DNA from: Gymnopilus junonius
Lineage: Eukaryota; Basidiomycota; Agaricomycetes; Agaricales; Galerinaceae
Reading direction: 5' to 3'
Assembly (NCBI GenBank): GCA_015501075.1
Contig: JADNYJ010000019.1
Location: 186,001-250,000 of the forward strand
Length of the DNA stretch: 64,000 bases
Position numbers and translations under genes: made by a program. The first letter of the stretch is position 1. Each line of letters begins with the position of its first letter. Below, piece by piece: positions 43,091 to 52,843 of the stretch. The notes under the pieces are model-generated. The model worked only from the letters and a program-made list of their open reading frames with translations. It had not been told where the DNA came from and ran no database searches.

Positions 43091-46034
43091 ATGCGCTCTG
43101 TCAGCGTAGCCTCTTCCCAGAGCTCAAACTACAGCCCGCCTTCTGAAACAAACCTCAACAGTCTTCCTCCATCCCCAGTCTTTTGTCCAACCCTTCCGCG
43201 TCTTCGTCCAAGCAGTCCCTCGATCTCGATGATGAAGGTAAATTTCCCTCTGCGCGCGTTATTTTCTGTGCTTCATCCCTATTCTGCTAGAAAATGTCAC
43301 CATAACCGCCAATCGCTCATTGTCAAAGCGGTTGGGCAAGCAGAAGAGTCAAGAGTGCGTCTCGACCCCTCTCTTACTCGGCTCTTTCCTGACAATTTCA
43401 AAAAAGTGATATACGCCTTTTAGCCATTTCAACCCATATGACGGAGATTTCCTACGCGATATCTGATATTCAAACCCGCATATTCGGTATGCTTCATCAT
43501 CAGTCATTCTGCAGTACCTGATCTCTGGCCTAGAAATCCAAGAACTACGTCACAGGTCGCACTCGGACAGCACAGATGCGGGCACTACAGGCACCATTGA
43601 TCAAGCACTTATGAACTTGGACGAGCGTCTGGAATCAGTCGAGAAAGGCATGAAGACTGTGAACGAGGCCCTGGAACCTCTATTGCGCACCACTTCAACC
43701 CCCGTTGTATCGGAGGATGGCACACCAAGCGTGAATGCTGCTTTGTTAAGGAAACATGCTACATTGGTGTCGGAGTGGGAGTCAGTCCAAGATGAAAGCG
43801 ACGTTCTGAGAGAGGAGCTCAAGGAGGACAAGTGGCTTACGGTCTTCAGAACTGTCACAGACCAAGCAGATGGCATGATGTCCAGTCTGGAGAAGGCGGT
43901 CACTCGGTGTCAAGTACGTGATTTCATTATTCTAGCGGATACTTTAGTCCTAACGCTTTTCATAGGAGTTCATATGGCAAGTGCATCGCCGGGGTGCAGT
44001 GTCAGACGACTTCCAATCCAACGCTGCTTTTCATTCTAGCCGAATTGATAGACCGCCCATAACCTATGAAGTCTTCACCACCCTTCTAGACTCTTATGAA
44101 GCTAAGAAGAAGTATGTCACTCAAATTTAGACTTTTGGCATGTCCCTAATCACCGAATTTTTGGATAGACACTACATGCCGGCTACATCTAAAGTTCTTT
44201 CCATCATCGATAAAGGTGTTCGTGACCGTGTCACAAAGAACGGAGAGACTTTACGAAGACATGCTGAATCAGCCCAGCGATGGAAGAATGTACGAGAGCG
44301 GATTACGCGGACAGATGCAGAGATGGAGAACGTTCGCAAAATTTTTTTGAACGAGGACGGTGGGTCAGAACATGATTCAAATACTTCTGGCACGCCCTCG
44401 ACGAAGAATGGATACCTCGCCACTCCACCCAGTGGCTCACGAATGTCAAGAGTGAGCTCGACCAGCACTTCCATTTCTGGTTCAATTTCGCCTTTCAGAA
44501 AATTTGCACGTAAGATCACAGGCAATAAGTCGAGTCCCTCAGCGCCGTCATCGGTATCTCCTCTTGCCGTGAATAAGAAATCTGCAGCACCATTACCTGA
44601 TCCAATTGTATCAACTTCTGCATCGCGCCGCCAGAGAGTTTCTGTTTTCGGAATAGGCGGGTCTTCAGGCGCGCCTAAAACGCCTGAGAGGCCTAGCCAC
44701 AAGCATAGCCAAAGCTATACTCCAGATTCCTCTCCTCATGGACAAAGGGTGGAAAAATCAGAATTTAACTCTTCCTCTGTTTCTCGTGCCACTGCTCCTT
44801 ACAAGCAACGATGGAATAGTTCGACCAAGGTTGAACCTGAAGACCGTAACTCTACCATCAAAGTCACCCCCAGAAGACCACCATCGTCCTCGGGATATTA
44901 TGGCCACAGCGAAGATATCCCCCCTGTCCCCCCCATTGCTACCCCTTATCGACGAAGTCTATCCAGGGCGTCAATGGCCTCCTCCCGTCCATGGTCGCCC
45001 ATTACTTCTTCAAATTCTACGACACATTCTTCTTCTCAATTCCATAATCAATCTGTGCCTCCATCTTCTTTAAGAATTCCTCCTCGAGCGCAGACACCTT
45101 CTCGAGCTTTTGCTCCTGGCCTTCCAGCGACTCTTCGTACACGGCCGAAGACACCGAGCAATATCCCAGCACCCAGGTCCTTAAGATCGATTTCTGGACC
45201 TTCTGGTGCCAAGTCAGTGGGTGGCTGGGATGACGAGGATGGTGTTTTTAATCGTTCCCATTCTCCTGCGTTCTCTACTTCTGCCTTCAGTAACACCTCT
45301 CCTGGCTCTCATCCGCCGCGGCCTCCCAGCAGATCTATGATTCCTGTTCCCAGCGTCCATTTGCACACTCCCTCAAGGCCCAGCTCTTCAATGTCAAACT
45401 TCAGTCGTTCTGAGAGTCCAACTATGCGCTCTTTCAGAGCGTCTGCGTTACGTGCTCAGACTCCCGAACATGCATTGCGCGCACGGGCTCAGCAGGTCTC
45501 TGTGTTCCAAGGATCGGTGTCAAGACCGAGAGGGTCTATGAATAAATTACCTCCTTCAAGTTTCAGAGATGGAAGCACTAGTCGTGCGCCTTCACGACCT
45601 GGTTCGAGGGCAGGCGCGTACACGCCTTCGATGGATCAACTCCCCATGCACGAGTACGTCCCATCCAACAACTTGGACCCCCTTGACATGGAGGTGGCAT
45701 CTGTTGTCAACTCGATCGCGCACGGGTTGTTAATCGAGCGCGTTGATCCTCCTCTGAGGAAGAGCCAGATTCCCAAAGAGGGCGAAGAGATCAAGGCGCA
45801 GTATGCGTTTTCGAATGCGCTTAGTCGGAAGATTGTTACTTGTCGGTTGACCACTTTGATGAGGTCGGGTAGGACGGGTGGAGATGCAATTACGAAGAAG
45901 GTTATGTGTCGCGTCGGTGGTGGTAAATTTTCCTGTATTCTTCATTATCATGCGAAATGGGATCGCTGACCTTTTCTTTAGGTTGGCAGGACCTTAGTCA
46001 TTATGTTCTCAACCGCCAAGCTGGCCTGAGCTGA
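43091..46034 (+). CDS. KAR9-type spindle-positioning protein with C-terminal GAR domain
   Basis: Cytoskeletal linker, probably joining microtubules to partners as KAR9 and GAS2-related proteins do. Exons proposed: 43091-43105, 43162-43237, 43291-43347, 43424-43486, 43534-43913, 43966-44111, 44169-45922, 45982-46034; about 847 residues. The helical KAR9 region includes MTEISYAISDIQTRIFEIQELRH and QALMNLDERLESVEKGMKTVNEALEPLL, then YMPATSKVLSIIDKGVRDRVTKNGETLRRH. A long Ser/Pro/Arg-rich disordered part follows. The end is the GAR domain: VNSIAHGLLIERVDPP, GEEIKAQYAFSN, VTCRLTTLMRSGRTGGD and VMCRVGGGWQDLSHYVLNRQAG. The tiny first exon is uncertain: donors at 43100 and 43106 both keep frame. Confidence 0.85.
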
Positions 46035-47910
46035 ATTACATGCGCAAATGGATACCAAACTGTTCTCGAAACTTACACTTGCATCGACATGACGTCTTTT
46101 TTTCGCTTGCGTCTTATTTTTCTTCCGTCTCTCTGCATCAGCAATACCAATAGCAACCAGTCAGTCATTATCGACATTTGTAATCTTACGCTCATTCCAA
46201 TCCTCTTCTATTTTCTTCTCTCCTCATCATGGTTTTCGATCCATATCGTTATCGTACAGTCGCAGGTATCTCCTCCCATAGCCTCAGATTTCATTCATTC
46301 CAGCCCCAGTCAACTCGTCATCGTCGTCATCGTTATCGCTATACATACTCTATTACATGTGTCCCCATTTATTTCACTATACTGAAAACAGTCTTTACCA
46401 CGTGCATTTATGGCCCTTTCGTTTTGTTATCTCAGTCCACAGTTCACAAGCTTATTCGGCTGCTATTACGTCGAAGTCTGCCGGAGTGGCAACCTCACCG
46501 CGTTCTCAGTGGAAAACAACAATCAGTGTCTCCACTGTGCTGGGAGACAATACTTGTATCTGGAGTCGAGGACGCAGGCCTCGACTTAGGCGCGCCAGCG
46601 GACCCAGTGTCTCCTTTACATCAAGGGACCCACTTGCTGGTAGTCATCATGATCTCTAGTTTATCTTTTCACGAGCATGATCACACTTTCTCGAAACATT
46701 CACAACAAGAGCAATTATAAGGGATGATACACATTGCAGGCCCGTGGACCTTGGCCTCGAGGCGTATGTCGAGTCAAATACGCAATTGCCTCGTTGCTCG
46801 TGAATAAAATTACGCAATGCAATGCATTTCATGAGGCAGCTAGCTACAGTCGATGTGTTTACCGCTACCCGATTGACGTCTATAAACGTTCACTGGGGCT
46901 GAAGCATCGCAACCGCTGAGGTCAAGCCAAAGGTATTTTTGATCGACGGTCGAACAGGAACACCGAAAGCCACTTAGTCCTGCAGTCGGATCAATTAGTA
47001 TAATGGACGGAATAAAATTAGATGGCACGAAAAGCAGGTGCCCGAAGTGATGTGAGAAGTAAAGCTGCGACCGACGAGAATCGCAGTCCCGCTTAGGGGC
47101 GTCACAGCGTGATGCTGCATAAGCAACGAACCAGCCGCGCAGCCGACCGCCTCGCCTCATCCCTCATGGTGGGCTCGACTCTGCTGGTTCGTCGAGCCCT
47201 GCAGGACCTCAAACGAACCACTTGCATGCCCAGAAGCTGAAACCCAACCGATAAACAAGCCCACAAGCCACCTTAAAGTCCGAAAAACGCCCTGAGAACG
47301 TCGAATCGCGTCGGGAGACGCGTCTCCTGCAGTGTTGGCTGCCATCCAGGAACGGACGTGTCAAGGTTCCCAGTACTTGGAGGAGATGGTGCCAGCAGCA
47401 TATGCTGCCCATAGCTCTCGTTCAGGAGCTTTGAAAGACTCACCAGGAACTCGCAGCGCGAGTGATCGCATTGGGTGAGTGTGATTTCATCTCGCTAAGT
47501 ACTGGCGGAGCTGATCCGAAAGTAGGCAGGGTGCTTGGGTGGGCGGTGACTGCGGGCATTGCAGAGGACGTGAAGGAGTCGAAGTCGGAATGGGATGAAG
47601 ACGAAGGAGATCGGTTGGATGTGGTATGGGTGCTTTATAGGGGAGCCCTCGTTGCAACTTGCAGGTATTGAATATATTTCTAGAAATGTCATTCATTTTG
47701 ACTGCTATTCCGAGCACAGTATGTTACGTCTTGTGCAGGTAAGGTTCCAAGTAGCCGACGGATCGCCCAAAGGAATGAACTCGAAATGAACCACGGTTCA
47801 CACAAGCCATCTCATCAGACTCGTCACAAGATCCGAACCTAGGACTGTCGAGTTTCTCTGGTTCTTAGGCCCCCAATCAATCTACGAAATTCTAGCGATG
47901 GCCTCCACCA

Positions 47911-48012
47911 ACAGTCCCAAGCGTCGGACCGTCTTATCGGCTTTGGATACGCCTGATAACTCACAGTCCCAAGGCCGATAAGCCACAGTCCCTTCGCATC
48001 AGCAACAGTCCC
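47911..48012 (+). repeat. Four copies of ACAGTCCC, iteron-like
   Basis: The octamer ACAGTCCC starts at 47911, 47963, 47985 and 48005, giving intervals of 52, 22 and 20 bp. The last three are spaced about two helical turns apart, as protein-binding iterons often are. It lies about 500 bp upstream of the recombinase start. Function is inferred. Confidence 0.5.
47933..47982. repeat. Inverted repeat, 14 bp arms with one mismatch
   Basis: Left arm CTTATCGGCTTTGG (47933-47946) pairs with CCAAGGCCGATAAG (47969-47982) with one mismatch, across a 22 nt loop that holds one ACAGTCCC copy. Confidence 0.6.
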
Positions 48013-48524
48013 TCAGCTATTCCCACAGGCACACCATGGCTAGGTAAGTTTTGCTCTCCATCCCACGCAGTCTGTTTATTCTCAACGACTTTCTGTAGCT
48101 TTTCCCATCACTCCTCTGGTGTGCAGCAAGTCATTTCATGTCGACGTCAAATGCACTCAGCAACTCAAGTTACACAGCAACACCAACCCGTCATCTTTCA
48201 AGGCTTTTGATGATGTGTCAAGATAAGATTCCATACACTCTCATAGCGTGTCTTGCAACATGGTGTCAGGAAGGCTGATTTAGTAAGTTAAGGCCGCTTT
48301 CCGTGTCACTTTGCTCTTTTTACACTGCTGAGCCTTTTGCATATGTAGCTATTTTACATATTTCTTTCATTCCTCCAGTATAGCCTACCACGGATGGTGG
48401 CCAGATCACGTAGGTTTGCCTTTTCTGACAACAATGATTGAGTGTGGCTGACACAAAAAAACAGACTTAAAAACCACCTTCCGTCCTCCTTCCCGATGCT
48501 CCAACCACTCGAACTATCGACGTG

Positions 48525-50323
48525 ATGTCCACTCCTGTCAACACCTGCAAGGCCAATCTCCCTGGGCTAACGTCGATCCTTGCTGAAGCTGCGGCAACCA
48601 GCACAATCCAAGACGACATCGCAGCTGACCTGGAAGAAGAGCAGGCAACTCTTCCACATGACTCCACCCTGTTTGACAATGAGGACGACGATGACAACGA
48701 CGATTTTTCCGAAGGCAGACCGATGAACCTAGATGACGACAGTGCCGACATCGACAACCACAATGATCATGATAGTGGGATGCCAGGAGAATGGAAAGAG
48801 TCAATGAAAGAGGCTTCGAAAGGCGTTACGGACAAAACTCACAACGAGTACCTTCGGTAAATACATTTATTCATGTCATCAACATGTTACTAACATTGTG
48901 CCTAGGCTTGCGAGTGCATGCACTGAGTTCTTAATGGCAAACAACCTAATCTCTCAGCCAGATGACTTCCTCTCGCCTACACCCCTGCTGGACTCTGATC
49001 AGATGATCGTAGCATGGATCATGGACTCGTAAGTACTCAATTTCTCTCTTCTAACTTGTCCTAAATGTTGTTCCCTTCCTTCTAGTTGTGACATGATGGG
49101 TCTTGATGGCAAACTGGTCACCCGTTCCCGGCATCCTATGGTCATGCCCAGAAGATGAGGGCCAGCATGACCCACTACTTCGGGCGCGTTTTGGGCCTTG
49201 GGTCCCAGGCATGGAAGCAGACATCAAAAAGGGGCAAGAACCAAGTCGAAGGCAATCCATCTATATCCGAAAAAGTAGCAACCTACATGCTGAGCCTTCG
49301 ACGCTGAAAAGTAAGTGTTGACTACGTATTTTACACATTGTTTTGACTAATGGGATCCCCTCCTATTAAGGTTCAAGCTGGCGAGACCGCCACGAGTGCG
49401 CGCGCCATCACTCCAGTCAGTATATTTAGATTTAAGTGAGGTCACATAAAGCTAGTCAATAATATGTTTAGGCTATTTTAGAGGAGCTTTATCACTTCAA
49501 TAATGATCCTGAAGGCGGTTATCAACCTCTCGGAGCCTTGGAAAGTGTGGCTCCATCAAGTTTCCATTTGTGGGCCGGCCCTCGCCACCGACTCGAGCTG
49601 CAAGCCATTTACACGCTTGCCTTCATCTGTCTACTGCGTGTGGATGAGGTTCTTAAAATAAGATGGGAACACGTCGAGATTCAACCCGACAAGATGGTGC
49701 TGACTCTCCCATTCCGCAAAACCCACCAATTCGGAGGTCAGTGATTCTCTATTCTCCACTCTGCATGCTTACTAACTTTTACATGAACAGAAATCAAACC
49801 CTTTCCTATTCCGATGCTATCAGAACACGAAGCTCACCTCTGCCCAGTACGTGCGATGGCTGCATGGATCGATACTTCCAGAATTACATCAGGGTATATA
49901 TTTCGAAGACGGGCAGCCGGCGATCGCGTACAGGACAAAGATGCCGCTATGGTAAGTTGACCTTCCTTAATCCAATAAAGCATGTATTGCTCACACAATC
50001 GATTAACTATACAGACGTCTGAACAATTCCTCAAATCATTCAGAAACAACCTTATTGACATCTGTGTTGAACCTTCACCTTACGGCACCCACTCGTTCAG
50101 GCGAGGTGGTTGTCAGTATTTTGCATCCTTGCGTCGATGGAAACTCCGCAGGATATGTGAATGGGGGGGATGGAGTACAGAGTTTTCGAGTATGACCATA
50201 GTAAAGTACCTCATTTCTTGGAACGACGAGCCTGAGGAGAGTAGGGACAATTTTCTGGATCCGGATCTAGAACCTAGTATACTGTGTCATGTTTGTAAGA
50301 GGTCATGCCATTGTGCATTTTAG
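48525..50323 (+). pseudogene. Tyrosine recombinase/integrase-like gene (mushroom DNA breaking-rejoining family), broken
   Basis: Recognisable exons: 48525-48856, 48906-49028, 49086-49310, 49371-49415, 49472-49736, 49791-49951, 50015-50323. The N-terminal part is acidic, then comes an integrase SAM-like helical domain (NEYLRLASACTEFLMANN, LIVAWIMDSCD-like). The catalytic domain follows: CLLRVDEVLKIRWEHV with the first arginine, LCPVRAMAAWI, GTHSFRRGGCQYF with the HxxR pair (His at 50090, Arg at 50099), ICEWGGWSTEFS, and TIVKYLISW with the tyrosine. A cysteine-rich tail HVCKRSCHC ends it. Two lesions: the frame changes by one base between about 49113 and 49133 (before SYGHAQKMRASMTHYFGR), and TGA at 49305-49307 interrupts YMLSLRR-K, where relatives carry arginine. 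The catalytic half is otherwise intact. Confidence 0.75.
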
Positions 50324-50627
50324 AGATCGTTTATGTAGACCTTTTTTATAATATCATCTTGTTTTATGTGACTGGATGTGTGCAAATATGTACGACAAGT
50401 TTTATACTATAGGATGCATTGCCATATAAGAAAGAAATCAAGGAAATGAATTAAAGCTATTATGAACTAAGAAATATAAACCACTAGGTTTAAGCTTTCC
50501 GATCAAAGCCTTGCTGTTGAAGACTAATAAGCGCTTTGCGATATCATGATCCTTCTTAAGGACATGCTCTTGCCATTCTTCTTATAGCCGAACACCTCAT
50601 CGAAGTTGTTGCAGTAAGTTGATCGTG

Positions 50628-52175
50628 CTATACGGCCAAACGTGCATCTTCCTTCCTGCGATCCTCTTTCATTATCTTGACGACGTTGGTGTATGAAAGT
50701 TTCTTGCCGGATGCGTCCGAAAACTCCCTCCAGAAGGCCTCTTCATCGGGATACTCACGCCATCGTGTTACAACGAGCTAAAAAATAGAAGGGACAGATT
50801 AAAATAAAGAACATCAATCTTCAAACAAAGCAAGCTTACCTCCCACTCTGCCCAGCTGCCTCTGATCATGCTCCACTGCCCTGGCATCCATGAAGGGCCT
50901 GTTAACCGCTGCATATATACCTGTTTCCAGTAGATAATCGGGATGGGAACACCTTTGATGATGAGTGCCGACTCGCGACCCCAGTGCTCTGGGGCATCGT
51001 CCCACATGCGGTTCAATCTGGGAAGGTCATCCACAAAGGAAATAGCTGGTGGAGGGCCGACGTCACGCTCTGTGAACTCAATTGTCTTCTTGTGAGCAAT
51101 GGTGATGGTTCGGGTTGGAGTACTGCTGGTAGAGGCTGTCAAAGCTGTTGGAGAAGGTGCTGTAAGGATAGCTTCAGGTGCGATCGGAGTCTGTGCCAGC
51201 ACAGAAAGTGAGTCTGAGATGGGTGATGGCCATGCACTTTCGACGGGGCCAGGGTAGGTACTCGAGCGAGCAGATGTCGACTGAGCTGGGTTGATAAGAC
51301 TGGACCAGAGCGTCAAAAGCTGAGCTAATTGACCACTGCGCTCCGGGTGTTCCTGAGTTGAGTTAGGCAAGGCGGGCATGCTCTCGAGATGTCCAAAAGT
51401 CTAGCGCATCGTAAACATATCAATTAGCGAACAATGAACAATTGCACAGACATGAACACATACGGATGGTTTGGGAGCCCTCGGCTTCCTCAGGTGGGCC
51501 TCAAGAGCAGCAGCCCGCGCCTCTCTGTTCATGTAGGGATGTGCAGTCGTGATGGCTCGGGCCTGTGTTAATACATCAGCAGATCGATGTGAATGAATGC
51601 TGCTGTGACGTACCCATTCAAGCCTGGCTTCATGCTCGGCTACAGTGGGGGGCTTGGCTGGAGTTGGAAGCGCATAGGGTAGGTGCGGCACGGGCGCCCC
51701 TGGACGGGTGGTGAAGACCTCGTTTGCTCTGCGAGTCGACTCCTTTTCCGTCCTTGCTTTCGTGGGCTTGCCTGTCTTCGGTTTAGGGCCTCGATGCATC
51801 GGACGGGATGCCACATTAGCGCTACACATCAATAGTAATGAAAATCGTCAGTAAGGCTATGAAATTTTGACTAAACGAAGAAAAACTCACACTTGCAGCC
51901 ATTTTTCCCTGTTACTGCTAAAGGATCTAAGCCGGTCATCTAGAATGGTTTTGTTGCCGGATTGTGCAAGACCAAAGCTCCTACAGAGCTCCTTCAGCCT
52001 ATCCTTTGATAGGTCAGTGTTTCTGCAAAAGAAGAAGAGGTGAAGGTCAGTAAAGGACCGGAAGGAGGCAGTGATCAGTCACTCACATGACAATGTACTG
52101 AACAGACTCTTCTCCCTTTCCACTGGGGAAAGGAAGCCCAGTTTGACTGCCTCCAGGGCTGCACTTGGTGCTCAT
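50628..52175 (-). CDS. SAP-domain protein associated with the recombinase element
   Basis: Intact six-exon gene (complement): 52087-52175, 51891-52022, 51614-51821, 51464-51562, 50840-51400, 50628-50777; 412 residues, frame kept throughout. Residues ~30-65 are a SAP motif (LSKDRLKELCRSFGLAQSGNKTILDDRLRSF), a helix-turn-helix that binds AT-rich DNA. A basic stretch follows (HRGPKPKTGKPTKARTEKESTRRA), then a Pro/Ser/Thr-rich linker. The conserved end begins PRLNRMWDDAPEHWG and continues PIPIIYWKQVYMQ, WSMIRGSWAEWELVVTRWREY and FWREFSDASGKKLSYTNVVKIMK. That end block recurs in mushroom genomes as far as I recall, but has no named function. The frame can be extended to 52319, adding a hydrophobic stretch; I prefer the ATG at 52175. 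A DNA-binding accessory role is inferred. Confidence 0.7.
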
Positions 52176-52843
52176 CTTGGACTTGGAGGCTAGGCGGCGT
52201 CGGGAGGTGAGGAACGCAAGGGTGAGCGCGATGACGAGGGCCCCTGCCAGCGCAGTGAAACCAACCAAGACGCGATCGGCGTCGATAGGGGCCTCATTTC
52301 CCCGAAAGGGAAAGCCCAACAGACGCCCGTTCGCATCGAGGAGGCTCAGGGGGACGGTTAGGGGGACGGAGCTGGAGATGAGACAACGTTAGCGCTGGAA
52401 AACGAGGCGGAAGGGCAACGGGAGGCGACGGCTTGAGAGCCAAACAAATAGCGGCTGTGACCGGCACAGGGACCGTTGATGGTAAGCGGTCGCTTAGCAG
52501 TCCAGGTCGGCTCACACCCATTTGAGCCAGCACGTGATCCATCGGACTGCGCGGATCCCGAGAGAAGTCCAGGTGGACAGCAGCAAGGCCACCGCCACCC
52601 TCGAACCTGTCTAGTGCAACACCTGGACCGGATCGGTGTCAAACTTGATGCGTTGAGAAGGACGTCCTTGTTCCCTCGCCTTTCTCCTCTTTGTACTCTG
52701 ACGTACAATTGTTCGAAAGGGATCTAATCGATCGCGGACTGGCCCTCAATTTTTGCGGTATAAATGAGCCGTCCTTGTCCGACCAAGGCTTTTCAGTCTT
52801 CAGTCCCCCTTAGCTCACCCCCAACGAACGCTAACTCTCCGCG
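52176..52843. other. Gap between SAP gene and TRAPPC12-like gene
   Basis: 668 bp of divergent promoter space, GC-richer in its left half. It holds CACGTG at 52531-52536 and the short palindrome TAAGCGGTCGCTTA at 52483-52496. Open frames here are fragments without signature. The right edge of the mobile element, if any, should fall here. Confidence 0.4.

Larger units (their letters stand above)
46035..48524. other. Gene-poor stretch leading into the mobile element
   Basis: 2.5 kb with no gene I can support. A pyrimidine-rich 3' region follows the KAR9 gene (46035-46700). From about 47100 the base composition becomes more GC-rich, and a 69-codon frame at 47462-47671 has no family match. From about 47900 short repeats and a hairpin appear (listed separately). 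At 48039-48046 an ATG followed by a perfect donor (AG|GTAAGT) suggests a leader exon of the recombinase transcription unit. Confidence 0.4.
47900..52700. mobile_element. Probable two-gene tyrosine-recombinase element (recombinase + SAP-domain gene)
   Basis: Inferred unit made of the decayed tyrosine recombinase (48525-50323, +) and the SAP-domain gene (50628-52175, -), which converge with 304 bp between stops. A gene-poor flank with repeats lies on the left, and another gene-poor flank on the right. Limits are a guess: I could not find convincing terminal repeats or a target-site duplication, and tyrosine-recombinase elements of fungi often lack long ones. The two genes could also be neighbours by chance. 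Confidence 0.4.

Noticed and set aside
43424..43480. Alternative frame HFNPYDGDFLRDI in the KAR9 gene
   Set aside because: Ends in a stop after 13 residues; the other frame continues as MTEISYAISDIQTRIF across the next splice.
44172..44702. 176-codon minus-strand frame
   Set aside because: Antisense to the serine-rich part of the KAR9-GAR gene, which has family domains on both sides.
46229..46720. 163-codon plus-strand frame after the KAR9 gene
   Set aside because: No family signature, no conserved composition, and two other frames are equally open over the same bases.
47462..47671. 69-codon frame (VGRVLGWAVTAG...)
   Set aside because: Looks protein-like in parts but has no extension by splicing and no match I can name.
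52173..52319. N-terminal extension of the SAP protein with a hydrophobic helix
   Set aside because: Would put a membrane anchor on a DNA-binding protein; the ATG at 52175 gives a sensible start.
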